Of a DNA stretch of 64,000 nt, positions 11,666 to 22,493 are shown piece by piece (the stretch's first letter is position 1; each line of letters starts with the position of its first letter). The position numbers and the translations under genes are program-made. The notes under the pieces were generated by a model. The model did not search any database. It had not been told where the DNA came from and saw nothing but the letters and a program-made list of their open reading frames with translations. The stretch is from Rotaria socialis. Taxonomy: Eukaryota > Rotifera > Eurotatoria > Philodinida > Philodinidae. Location: the NCBI GenBank assembly GCA_905331475.1, contig CAJNYU010003491.1:119982-183981 (forward strand), given 5' to 3'.

Positions 11666-12992
11666 CTATATCAATGACAACTTTTTTATACTGTCTATGA
11701 CACGTTGAATCTCCGCTATATCTTCTGTTTCATTTTCAAATTGTTTCCGCACTACAAATGCTTGCTCTAACAAATCAAGTGCTGATTGATTTTCGCCAAG
11801 ATTTTTATGTATAAGAGCAAGCTTGAGTGCATAATCCGCCCAATCAAGTATATCATTCGATATAGAATTCATCGCAAGTTTATAATATTCTTTCGCATCG
11901 TTAAGTTTACGCTGATTATGTAATGAGAATGCAACTCGAGCGTAGTCTCTTGCTGTTTCTATTTGCGAATCTGTTACTGTACTTCCATTGCGAATAGTTA
12001 AAGTCGGTAAAACAGCGTGCGTATCATCGTGCGATCTTTTACGTTTTTTGACAATACGTCGTAGTTGACAACGGCTTAAAGCGTTATTCGACAAAAGTAT
12101 TTGTTCTATTGAATCATCTTGACTTCTTTCAAATGCTTTTCGTTGGTCACGATTAAATTGTGAAATATCCAGTACACTCGGTCGTTCTTTAACTCCGTCA
12201 TTAACATCTGCATGGCATTGATTAATTAATTTCGTTACCAGATTTCGATTTCGACGACAAACAGCATAGTGCAGACATGTATCGCCAAAATTATCCTAAA
12301 AAAGATTAAATTTTATATATAAAAAAACTATGGGATTAGCAAAAACAGAAACGAGTAAATACTTGCAAATGTGCGTCATTAATATCAAGTTCAAGTAAAT
12401 AATCCAGGCATTTAATCGATTCATTGTAACAAGCAAGCATAAATACCGTTAAACCTTGTGTTTGCCGTAGTGACAATGCTTTTAAACAACGTTCGTGTAT
12501 AGCTATTTTCTGTTCATCGGAGAATACTTTTACATTAGAATGAAAACGAGTTGTTAACGCTTTGAGCATTTCAATATCATCGCGTTCGACGGCATAATGT
12601 GCAGCAGTGTATCCATCCCTATCTTGACAACATGGATCACATTCAAACATTATTAATAAACGTACCCATGAATATGGATACACATGTATACTTAAAACAT
12701 GTAATACAGTCTGGAAAAAAAATTCACTCAATATAAAAAATTAAAAAGAAGAAGATTATGTATTCACTTGTTCGTTTTCATTTTTTATTTGAACTATATC
12801 TTTGTAATAGATGTCTAGAGATCGACGAAATGCATCTAATTTTCCATGTTGAAGATAGGCAAATATTTCTGATGGAACCTTTGTTGGTAAACTATGTAAA
12901 ATAGAACCGCAAGCACTAGTATGATATAATTCGGAAGGTGGTATTGATGTTGATGGACTTGAATCAGGACAATTAATTGGCGGAGAAGACAT
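11666..12992 (-). CDS. Ankyrin-repeat protein with C-terminal TPR-like region
   Basis: Three exons (12992-12768, 12710-12363, 12295-11666) encode 400 residues. After a proline/serine-rich N-terminus, ankyrin repeats are clear: DRDGYTAAHYAVERDD, then QGLTVFMLACYNESIKCLDY, then DNFGDTCLHYAVCRRNRN (about residues 105-225). A basic patch RRIVKKRKRSHDD could be a nuclear localisation signal. The last 100 residues are helical and TPR-like (ARVAFSLHNQRKLNDAKEYY, then ALKLALIHKNLGENQSALDL). Both repeat types are protein-binding scaffolds, so I assign no specific function. Introns are 57 and 67 bp. The gene ends tail to tail with the NMNAT-like gene. Confidence 0.8.
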
Positions 12993-14198
12993 GATGCTAA
13001 CTTGAATTTAAAAACTAAAATGAATAATTGTTCGTTGCATACATTTTTATCTACAAAATTGTCAGTTTGATATAAGAGTAATATAATTCACTCGAATTTT
13101 ATAAAGAGAAAAATCGAAAATACATAATCTAAAGTTTAACCGAGCAATCTTTGTTACTCAGTAGTCTTTCTTTGCAGTGACGGTGCAAAAAGAGTCAAAC
13201 ATTATGAGATATAATGTGTCAATTTATATTATACGAAAAGGAAGTGATATGACATGGCTATTTATTTTTGTTCTTGTTCACTCACGTATTCCCCCTCGCA
13301 ATAAATTGTTAGAAACGGTGTAAAAATAAAATGCACTGTCACGTGGCTCTGACAAAAATCAGTGCAATGCTAATCAGAGCATTGCAATTAAATGAAATAA
13401 GAATAAAAACGAAATTTCATTCTGCCGTACGATGTCATGAAGCAGTTGTATTTTTATTCTGTTGATTGTCAACTTTTTGTCTTGTTTGTTTAAATAAACT
13501 CAATTGCAATCTTGAATCCACTTGAAAATAACCTAAAAAGGAAGAACAATCGTTTGGCTTCTACGCAGGTAGATGCTGCGATAGGTTTTTCTTTTTTCTT
13601 TAGGGAAAAAGTGACGTGGCTGCTTTTATTTTGTTCTGCACACCTTGACAATGTGTTTTTAAATCATAAGAGAAAAATTGGCTTTGTCCAACTTTTTCTA
13701 ATTCAAAGATTTATATTGCAACCGACTACAATCCAGAGCTTAGTTAAGATTAACAGATATTAAATGTGATTATCGATAGCAATAAAAATTACTATTCAGA
13801 AAGGATGCACAAAGGTACAAGAAGCATCGTAAACAATATTCCAGCGAAGACATGATTTAAGCTGTTTGTCTGGGACTCAAACCCGATAGGAAACCATTTT
13901 TTCTACTCAATGATCACTTCTAGAAATTCCTAATGTATCCATATAATTCTACTCATTTTTATAATCAGAAAAAAAAAATAATGAATTATTCGATGCTTAT
14001 ACTAAATATGAATTATTATTTTCTTTTAATTCTATCAAATGCATTTTTATTGCACACGTAAAAACAAACAAACAAACAAACAATAAAAAATAGATATTCC
14101 TATCAAGTTAGAGATAGACTGGTTTTATGTTCACTCGGAGTCTTTGAATGTCTTCATTTTGATTGATTAGAAGGTACAATAACAAGATTCGTTGATTA
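12993..14198. other. Intergenic region with a tRNA-like repeat and an AAAC microsatellite
   Basis: No exon is evident; the short frame at 13512-13763 has no recognisable content. An AAAC microsatellite lies near 14062-14083. Around 13858-13890 the minus strand reads CGGGTTTGAGTCCCAGACAA, which fits a pol III B box and a tRNA T arm. Confidence 0.5.
13850..13930 (-). repeat. tRNA-derived SINE-like fragment (B box)
   Basis: On the minus strand GGGTTTGAGTCCCAGACAAA is a good B-box/T-arm match. A related string, AGTTTGATTCCCAGACATAA, occurs on the plus strand near 44974-44993. No paired acceptor stem is visible, so this is a relic or SINE and not a tRNA gene. Confidence 0.35.
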
Positions 14199-17025
14199 TT
14201 AATTATTGTTTGCTTTTCGTAATAGTTCTAAATCTTGTTCGATGATCTTTCTGCTCATTCGCGTATTTGGTCGATGTAATGGTAATGAAAGAGATAAAGG
14301 TTTTCGTAATGAACCAGATTTTCGACGATCAACAATATCCTTGTTAAGCATATTCTGTTCTGCTATGGCTTGAGCTCGAGTTGTAATATTTGATTTTTGA
14401 ATTGAATTTGTTAACGAATAACTATAACATTGATTATTCTCATCAATTGAAATTTCATCTTCAAAAACAAAATAAAAGTATAAACTACTTTTAATTCAAA
14501 ATATTTTTTATTTACTATCTCCAGTAAATTCTGTAGATTTTCTTATTGAATTTAAATACATATGATCGATGCTGGGACATGGCGTTGTAATAATTGCTCT
14601 TGAAAAATGAAAATTTTATCGAAATGCTTTTTGCATTTGAAAATTATTTACTCGTTATTCGATGTTGCTCCAATATTTGAATATATTTTCTTACGTTTAG
14701 TTAAGCTGTTTATCAATGGCAAGGATGCCGACAGTTGCGTATCACATTCATCTAAATAATTATTTTTGTAGAAAATAAATCATGCCTACTTCCTACTTGT
14801 TGAAAACTGATATTGATTTGTTGTCGTTGTTGTAGAACAAGGTCGTTTAGATATTTCTGAATAAACGCAATTTTTTATGGTTTAGTCAATAAACTCCAGC
14901 CGCATATTTGATTTTTCGATATACCCTTTCTACTACCGATTATACTAATGCGCCTTTTAATAGCAAGCTGCCAATTTGATTGCTATCTTAATCAAATAGT
15001 CTAGATATATCAAACTAAATATACTAAAAAAATAACTATTAGATCACATAATGGCGTCGCTGCGTATAGAGTATAAACAGTATTGGATGAATTCAGGCTC
15101 TATTTGTTGAGACTATTCGCTTTGTCTTTCTTTTCTGTTTACTTGTAAAACAACGTCAACATCAACATTGCAAAAAACGAAACGACAATCACTTCCTTTT
15201 TTTATGGTCGAAACGAACATCGAATAGGAACAACGTTAGATTAGATTGCAGGTCACTCATCTATAATGATTCATTCAATATGTCGTGTATATTTTGATAA
15301 CCTCTTAACATTAAACTTTAACGATTCGATTTGCTCTACTGAAAAAATTCAAATCAAGTCATGTCAATCATCTGTAGAAAATAGGTCAATACTCAAATGG
15401 CGAAATATCAAAATATGCATACTTCTATAACCATGACGAAACTTCAATACATTTTCGATGATGTGACTGGGTAGCTAACGTTGTTTCGTACTTTCAAGTG
15501 ATTGAAAACACAATTACAATAATACAAAATGATGAACAGCTGTTCGTTGTCAAAAATTAAATCGTATGCGGTTTGATCTTATTCGTAATAAGAATTATAA
15601 ATCTAATCTACCGAGTTTTAAGGATCTACATAAAGTAAATTTAGCATTGGATCGGCCATCAACTCCTTTTCCTTCAAGCAACAGTAGAAAATTATCATCA
15701 TTTTGATAGGCAAAATTATGCATACGTCATAGGAAGTAACAAATGCCGGCACACCTCTTGACAAGTATTGATAGTATAACATTACAAATTCTATATGAAT
15801 CACAGTCAATTATAATCCATGAACTACTTCCTTTTTCAATGTGCGTAAAACAATATGTGCGTAAAGTCAAGGAAGCGATAGGAACTGCGTAATATTTTAC
15901 ATAGGCATCACAGTAATAATTGCGTTTACCTTCAATAGGATTATTTAGATCGATTTCATTTTCACTTTCATAATTTTGTTCTTCTTCACAGAGTCGTTCA
16001 TAAAGACGAGGAAGTACTAAACAAGACGAAAAGTAGCTACGTGTCAAAATCTACTTTCGATTTACCTTTAGTTTTTACTGTTGATTTTGGAGCAAAATAA
16101 TTAATGATCGATTTGGAATAATGATCTTCATCCCTTAGAAATAATCAAATAGAAATGAAAACTGATCGATACAATATGATAACATACGATAATGCATCCT
16201 TCACTTCATTTTGATTGGTACTGATCGTTCTAGTTCAATAATATTTCATTGATATAAAAAGAAAAAAAAATTTGCATTTTACTTATTCGACTGTAACGAG
16301 GATCGCGTTAGATAAGCTCGTGTTAATAATGGTCGATAATACGGATCAATAGTCCATACTGAACGTGATTTAAGTATATCACGTTTTGTCTTAACAAAAC
16401 ATGGAATTTTAATTAAAGTTTCTTTTAATAAATCTCTCCATCCACGTCTATGGGATATTTGTTGTTTATTTTTTTGTATATAATCATATAATTGTTTTAT
16501 GGTTAATAACCATGGTGTTTGTTTATCGTAACGTTTAGAATATAAGGCAAGGAAAATCAGAACACCAAATGATAGAGAATTTAAATATAAATTTTCTTCA
16601 TTATACATTTTTAATTCATTACATAATTTACTTATTTGATCTTCATTCGAATCAATTTCTTGAGTAGATTTTTCTTTTGTTTTAGTTTCCTTAAATTTAA
16701 ATGTATTTAACCAATTTAATTCTGTTAGATCATCTGAAGTTGTTTGTTTTTGAGCTGATGAATTTGATATCGAAGCAAAACAAGAATGACTTAAATATGA
16801 TTTTACGCCTTGGCTATGATTGTTTGATGAAATTTGTTTAAAATTTGGTATAGAACTATGAACAATAGAAAGTTCATCATCCTCATCGTCGTCATCATAA
16901 TCACTGACATTTGTGTGTAAACCAATTATTTTTGCTTCTTGTGCTTGTAGAAATGCAATAACATCGGACTGACTAGCAACAGTTAAAATATTTGACGAGT
17001 CACATTCATCTTCTTCATTGAACAT
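14199..17025 (-). CDS. Divergent forkhead-like winged-helix protein
   Basis: Six exons (17025-16283, 16133-16066, 16016-15930, 14751-14652, 14598-14516, 14458-14199) encode 446 residues. Residues 152-228 follow the forkhead plan: SFGVLIFLALYSK for the first helix (family PYSYIALI), LTIKQLYDYIQKN for LTLxxIYxWI, GW plus a helix, CFVK as in the conserved CFVKV, and SVWTIDP for GxxWxLDP. The recognition helix, usually W(Q/K)NSIRHNLS, is WRDLLKETLIKI, so the Asn, Arg and His that read DNA bases are absent. The N-terminus is acidic (DDDDEDDE). The C-terminus has KRKK and Ser-rich segments. Family members are transcription factors. If this one still binds DNA, its specificity is unlikely to be the classical one. 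The 1178-bp third intron holds no obvious exon. The forkhead call rests on pattern matching. Confidence 0.6.
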
Positions 17026-17710
17026 GATAATTTTATCTTAAACAAAAAGCAAATTTCAAAAATTTGAATCGTCATGATTACTCAGTGATCCTTATTCGTA
17101 AACCGTACTTATTTGACACTTAAGAAATGCAAAACCAGAACGAACGATAATGCGTCATTTCGTTCAAAATGAATATACTGTTGCCCTGTTTGAACCCTCT
17201 TAAACATAGAAAAATATTTTATTTAAGTTTTAAATTATTTATTTGATAATATTCGTAGAGAGAGAAGAATTAAAATTTTCCGGTACTTTTCAAAGATTCA
17301 TAGACAAAGTGAAACATATAGGAGTGACATCTAGTGATAATTTATTATATATCTCACAGAATTTTGTTACAACGTTTTTTGTACTCGCTTCAGGCTAATA
17401 AATCAAATATTACAGATCTGAATGACGGGGTGTGGATGTGGGTGTGTGGGTGTGGGTGTGTGCTGTGGGTGGATGATGAGAGGAGATCAACCCACACACC
17501 CACACCCTCTTGTTCAAATCAATTTTTGAGTGATGGGGTCTTATGTCTTGTAGATTTCTTCTTGATTTTGATTAAACTTCAATGTTAGCTAATACATATA
17601 CAAAAAAAATCTAAATTTAGATCGAATTAAATAATTTCTATTCGGGATTCTAACTCATTCTCAATTAATTGAATGTCTGTTTATCTTTGATATTAATCAC
17701 ATTTCAATTA
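17026..17710. other. Intergenic region holding a telomere-like repeat
   Basis: There is no exon. The main feature is the GT-rich patch at 17428-17514; the rest is AT-rich spacer. Confidence 0.5.
17428..17514 (+). repeat. Interstitial telomere-like repeat with inverted end
   Basis: The left part is built from TGTGGG/TGTGTG units (for example TGTGGGTGTGTGCTGTGGG). It is followed by a short unique core, GATGATGAGAGGAGATCAA, and then CCCACACACCCACACCC, the same repeat in reverse. The core and part of both arms recur at 20728-20782, so this is a dispersed unit and not random GT-rich DNA. Confidence 0.6.
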
Positions 17711-18061
17711 TTAACTGTACTCGAATTTATCGATGATTTTTTCTTGAACACATTTACTTTGTAATGAGCATTTATCAGAAGACGCATATGTATGCGTTAA
17801 CCCAACAGATTTATCTAACAGAACTTCTAGATCAACTAATCTTATTTCTTCAGTCATATTACGGGTTTCATAAGCTGCTATTTTATGTGTAGAAGCTGTT
17901 ATATAAAGTAGTAGAAAATCTTCGAGTATACCATTTTTTGAACTCATGTCGATTAGATTTTCTTCAGTCAAACGAAATCAAAAAGTATCTTTACCAATGG
18001 TTACTTGTCTTACACTTACAAAAGGTCTAAGAGAGAAATAACAATCTATTAAAAGTTTCAT

Positions 18062-18127
<66 letters not shown>

Positions 18128-18521
18128 NNNNNNNNNNCCCCCCCCCCCCCCCCGCCCCATCTGTATATAGTAGATTACACAATGGAGAATATAAAACAAT
18201 ATCTTGTGAAGCAGATTTATTATTAGTGACAATTCATTGTAAAAGATAAATCCAAAGTATTGCATCTGATGAATCATACATTTTAATCAATTGATCATAA
18301 ATATTCGAATCAACATCAAGTTGATATACATCCGTAACATTTGCAATGATTTCTGCAAGAGAATGTTTCGATGAAAGATGAAAATCAACATGAAATATTA
18401 ATACATTATTAAGCTGTTTCAGAACAACAATACGTATCATTATCATCAAAAATAAATTCACCACTATACAAATGCAGAAGTATTGGTTGATCGGAGAATT
18501 TTCATTCATTAATTTTATCAT
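17711..18521 (-). pseudogene. Broken gene fragment, possibly cell-adhesion (cadherin-like) ectodomain
   Basis: On the minus strand, coding-like sequence runs from about 18521 to 17711. It is interrupted by an in-frame TGA near 18240, by the G-run/N/C-run gap at 18062-18158, and by another in-frame TGA near 17978; clear coding character continues after each stop. Recognisable segments include HVDFHLSSKHSLAEIIANV, then RLTEENLIDMSSKNGILEDF, and a closing pair of cysteines in DKCSLQSKCVQEK. The RLTEENL... segment with a Cys pair near the end loosely recalls the membrane-adjacent region of Fat-type cadherins, but this is a weak guess. No start codon, signal peptide or membrane helix could be tied to it. 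It is best read as a degenerate remnant, or as a gene whose sequence is damaged at a misassembled junction. Confidence 0.4.
18062..18158. other. Poly-G / 10 N / poly-C junction
   Basis: There are 66 G (18062-18127), then 10 N, then 16 C and GCCCC. A nearly identical structure occurs at 47882-47985. A G-run joined through N to a C-run is what a scaffolder makes when two contigs both end in spurious poly-G. It is therefore treated as an assembly artefact. Confidence 0.85.
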
Positions 18522-18530
18522 GTTGTATAA

Positions 18531-19467
18531 AATACATATTATTCGATGAGTACATTATATTGAAATATGTATGATGTTGAGCAAGATAAGATGATGATTT
18601 TTTGTTGTTAATAAAACATTTAATAATCAGCTTGAATGATAACAAAATCTTTCAATATCATCGTGTGTTAAATCTTCATTTAAATCAAGTATTAGACGAT
18701 ATTAAAAAAACGGTATGGTGGAAAAGGCAGAAAGGAAAAATATCGAAAGAGTAAAATGTCGAAATTAAAAAGAGTCGAAATATAGATGATTGTAATTTAT
18801 GAAAACTAGAGTACATTGAAATGCCGATCTTCTCACCCTCATTGTCCATCTTACTAGTTCATTTTCATACTATATTTTTGTTTTCGACATTTTCCCATCC
18901 ATTCAAAACAAAACCAAAACAAGTATTTGACGAAATATCACTATTTGATGATAATTTGTTAATACTAGAAAGCTTTTATCAACGAAAGATTTTAACATAA
19001 TTGTTCCAAGAAGATGTAAAATAATATAACATGATCAATTTCTTAGCGTTATTTCTAAACTATATAGAAACAGGCAATAGTAGTGAAAATTAATATAGTT
19101 AATAAATAAAAGCATACACGATGTAATCAAATAAACAACATTTACTGTTGCTAAACAGAAGAACATTATCTCTTAAGTGATACAGATTAGTTGAGTTACA
19201 TTAATCTCCAGAAGACTCATTTTTGCATTAGTGATTTATATTGTTTGTCATTCTAACGAAACTGACTTCTTAAAGACGCAAGAGAACTAAAAGTATATAA
19301 ATTTTCAAACTGACTGTTATGTAAACATGAGTTCTCTTTGTAATATATTCAAAATTTCTGTTCACTATCAAAATAACAAAATAGAAATACAATGGAGTAC
19401 ATGATGATGAATAATAAACATCGTTCGATTTAAAATTCTAACAATTTTTTGTTTCTTTTTATTGCAG
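18531..19467. other. Intergenic region with a degenerate inverted-repeat element
   Basis: There is no coding signal. It contains a GTCGAAA-type repeat at 18712-18902 related to the element at 39087-39768; the rest is AT-rich spacer. Confidence 0.5.
18712..18902. repeat. Short element related to the GTCGAAA MITE
   Basis: The left end has AAAATATCGAAAGAGTAAAATG, cut here as AATATCGAAAGAGTAAAA followed by TGTCGAAATTAAAAAGAG. The right end has TTTTCGACATTTTCCCATCC, partly complementary. The GTCGAAA spacing matches the terminal repeats of the 682-bp element at 39087-39768, which suggests a shorter or decayed relative. Confidence 0.4.
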
Positions 19468-19551
19468 AAAATGAAAAAAATAATCTTGTATAAGAATGGA
19501 ATAGACGATGAAACAGCAGGACTTTTTGCAGATGACCTCAAGGCAAATAAA
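19468..19551 (+). pseudogene. Isolated 28-residue leucine-rich repeat exon
   Basis: This 84-bp phase-0 exon is bounded by a good acceptor (TTTATTGCAG) and donor (GTAAGC). It encodes one RNI-type LRR of exactly 28 residues, IILYKNGIDDETAGLFADDL plus flanks. RNI-type genes are commonly built from such modules. Its N-terminal neighbour by sequence logic is the exon at 20047-20214, which lies downstream, so exon order looks scrambled. It is listed as a gene fragment. Confidence 0.5.
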
Positions 19552-20046
19552 GTAAGCTATTTCATAAGCAGATATCTTCATTCTATTGCATATCTTTTTG
19601 TAAACTTTCACTAGCTAAGATTGATTTCTAAACATACAGTAGAAGAATATCTATTTACAACTTATTCAAGTTTTATCAATGACGAAGAAACTTTAAGAGT
19701 GTGTTGTTTTTCACTGAGAGCCCATAAAATAAAAATCTTAATTTTATGGGTTGATGTGCTAAATTTGATTTGGTGAAAGACTGTGTAGGGATTCTACAAC
19801 TTCATGCTTTGTCCGGGAAAATTTTTACTAAAAGTTTTGAATTTCTCCTAAAAACCTAATAAATGAGGAATTGTCTAAATTGTATTGTCAAGATCTTGGA
19901 GAGAAAATAATATGAAAAAAAAATCACTTTTTGAACTTCTCACTTCATTTTACATGAACAAATCGTTTTAACTAATGATATTTTTATGCTTTTCTCATCT
20001 TATTCACATTATCAAATCATATATTCCACTGCAAACAGTTTATGGA

Positions 20047-20214
20047 ATGGAAGAACAAATACGGAAACTGAATAAAGAACCATACAAAAATCCTCAACTT
20101 GTTAAACGTTTTACTGACAACCCCAATGCTGCAAGTCTCGATCTGAGTAATCGTAACCCCAAGCTAGGGGATGAAGATATGGAAATTTTGGCTGATCAAT
20201 TAAAAACTAACAGG
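20047..20214 (+). pseudogene. First exon of an RNI-type LRR protein, truncated
   Basis: ATG at 20047 opens 56 codons ending at a GTAAGA donor (phase 0). The protein runs MEEQIRKLNKEPYKNPQLV and then LDLSNRNPKLGDEDMEILAD, a capping segment followed by the first LRR. The next LRR would be expected downstream, but none is found before the opposite-strand fragment at 20369-20895; the matching repeat exon lies upstream at 19468. The locus is probably a rearranged remnant. Confidence 0.45.
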
Positions 20215-20368
20215 GTAAGAGATATCATTGTTTATTTGTACTATTTAGACACTTTTCATGGCATATAAGAGGAGAACATTTCTGAAGGTAGTATATATAG
20301 TTTATTAAGTTTCTTTCCTTCTTTCTAGAAAACACTCTTAAATTAAATTAAGAATAGAATATTCAATT

Positions 20369-20895
20369 TTAGATGAGTTCAAGGTGCAAATATATGACGA
20401 GGAAACGGTCTCTAAATTTATCTTTAAAGAATGTCAGAGAATAGTGAGCAGGATCTTCAGCTACATTAATATTCTCAGCATCCACATGTTTATCCTGAAC
20501 AATGGCAGAATAAAAATTCAGTAACCTTTTGTCTCCATTTAATGATTTAATGTAGGTATTAACCGCTCTTGGTTTGCAGCACAACCAAATCGGAGATCGA
20601 GGAGCATAATATTTGAGTGATCCACTTAAAATCAACAAAGTAAACTATTTGTTCGGTTGTTCTCTATAAGTAAAATTCTCAGCACGATCACAAAATCCTG
20701 TTTAACGTTTTTAACAAAGAATATCGGGTGTGGGTGTGTGCTGTGGGTGGATAATGAGAAGAGATCAGCCCACAGCCTATTTATTGTTAAAAATTTTCTA
20801 AGTATTTTCCATGAATCTTCATTAATAGATAAATTTGTTAAATTTGTAATTGTTATTCTTTTTCGTCGACGAATGGGTGATGATGTATCTGGCAA
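20369..20895 (-). pseudogene. Unrecognised gene fragment interrupted by a telomere-like repeat
   Basis: The minus strand shows two coding-like blocks: TSSPIRRRKRITITNLTNLS...RKFLTINR (about 20895-20780) and LKYYAPRSPIWLCCKPRAV...LNFYSAIVQDKHVD to a stop at 20369-20371 (from about 20629). The 55-bp GT-rich patch (20728-20782) sits directly at the end of the first block. The second has an acceptor-like TTTTAAG in front. I do not recognise the family. The neighbouring LRR fragments on the other strand suggest local rearrangement. Confidence 0.35.
20728..20782 (+). repeat. Interstitial telomere-like repeat, second copy
   Basis: GGGTGTGGGTGTGTGCTGTG at the left, then GGTGGATAATGAGAAGAGAT, then CAGCCCACAG. 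Over this core it differs from the copy at 17428-17514 at only a few positions. It abuts the reading frame of the minus-strand fragment. Confidence 0.6.
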
Positions 20896-22230
20896 ACAAA
20901 GAACTAAATAATTCTAAATGACTGATATTTCAATAGTAGGTCAAAATCAACCAACTACTACAAATAATTTCTGGAATCTTTTTTCCTAGGATAAACTTGT
21001 AATATCACACTTACTTAAAATCTAATAAGATTTTAATGCTCATATATACATGCAACAATAAGAAGTTCACAGGGCGGCGGAGCCCTTAGGCTAGGGGAGG
21101 CTCAGTTATTTGAAAACAAATCCTGGTTTCATCGTAACTCTATATTTGGTAAGTGAAAGTGGTCAGAAAAGCGATTCTATTTCTCCTCCGAAGTAATGTT
21201 CAGCCTGAGGATGTGTATGTTGCATGTTTTTGAAGTATTTTCGCTTATTAACTTATTAATGCTACCGCCTCCTTTATGATGATGAAGGGGACTACGATCA
21301 ACAATGGCACAGTAACGCTTTAATCATGTTCTTATTCTTCATATTCATAAAGAAAAATTATACCGCTTAGACTTGAACAGCATTTGTTCTGATTTTATTG
21401 CAAAAAGTTAGAGTAGAAATGCCTTTTTTAGGCATGAATAATAGTTTTTGTACTTACGACCTTTTTATTTGCTTAAGTCAAGGTTTAAGATTTTGTATGA
21501 TTATACTGATTATGCAATAAAAATTTTGATAGTGTAGTAAAATTCTCGATTGCTCTGAAGGTGTGCAAATGGATCAGTGAAGAAAATGTTTTGAATGAAA
21601 GTTATAACCAAGAAATTTAAAACTCTGCTTTCTCCCTCTAATGCCGACTTTCTGTCGTTGTTTTCAAAAACAAATTTGAGCCTCACCTAAATTAGAAACG
21701 TTCCGCCACCTATGAAGAAGTTAAAAATATGTTCTAAATGGCATTTCGTGACACTTAAATATCACTGATATTTTCTTCTCATTAGTTTCTATGTACATCG
21801 AATCTCAATTGTAACACTTTTACAACAGATTTCCGTAGTTCGCATCAATTTCTCAACCGAAACGAATCAAGTATTCAACAATCATACATGTATATCGAAA
21901 TTTCAAACAGTCACTGACATCCTCATTTTGAAAGACAAATGATCGACGAATAATATTGTTTCCTTATCCGATTATTAGTTCCTACCTAAAGCAATTAGTT
22001 ACGCACGACTTAGTACGAATTCCTAGAAGCTAATCTGTTTTTCAATGATAACATATCTATATTTTTTTAATTTTAATCTTTTTAATTTCTGAACACAACA
22101 TATACAAACAAAAGAGTACAGTAAAGAACAAATCAAAAAAACAACAACGTTTTGTTAAATTTTTATATTCTAACTACATTGATCATAGTATATACATAGG
22201 TATGTAGACACACAAAAAAACAGAAATCTT
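20896..22230. other. Intergenic region, no gene seen
   Basis: Spacer between the fragment at 20.4-20.9 kb and the 3' end of the HMG gene. I see no exon with a usable frame and no distinct repeat. A CCACCGCCCTG-like GC-richer spot near 21070-21110 has no partner that I could find. Confidence 0.4.
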
Positions 22231-22488
22231 CTATTTTCCTTGTTTGTATACGGCAATTTCTCGATCATATCGTTCCTTTTCTTGACGAGCTCTTTCTTCG
22301 TAGTGACGTTTTTTTTCGTCACCAATTCCACGCCATCGTTCACCAATAACTTTAGCTATGTCTGAAACAGACAAAGATGGATTGTCTTTTTTAATTTTTG
22401 GTCGTTCATCTTGTGAAAATAAGAAAAATGTCGACAATGGACGTTTTGGTGCATTGGGGTCTTTTTGTGATTTTGGAGCTCGTGGCAT
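22231..22488 (-). CDS. Single HMG-box protein (HMGB/NHP6-like)
   Basis: One coding exon gives 85 residues. The HMG box starts at about residue 11 with DPNAPKRPLSTFFLFSQDER, continues IAKVIGERWRGIGDEKKRHY and ends EERARQEKERYDREIAVYK. These are the usual signatures of non-sequence-specific HMGB boxes (PKRPLSxFxLF, GExW, Y...A...K.RY). Such proteins bend DNA in chromatin. It has one box and no acidic tail, as in yeast NHP6, and is much shorter than two-box animal HMGBs. The start is the first ATG after an acceptor (TCTCTCACAG at 22491-22500 on the minus strand). A donor-like GTATGTAC near 22560 suggests an intron in the 5' UTR. Confidence 0.85.
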   Translation of the reverse strand: MPRAPKSQKDPNAPKRPLSTFFLFSQDERPKIKKDNPSLSVSDIAKVIGERWRGIGDEKKRHYEERARQEKERYDREIAVYKQGK

Positions 22489-22493
22489 TCCTG

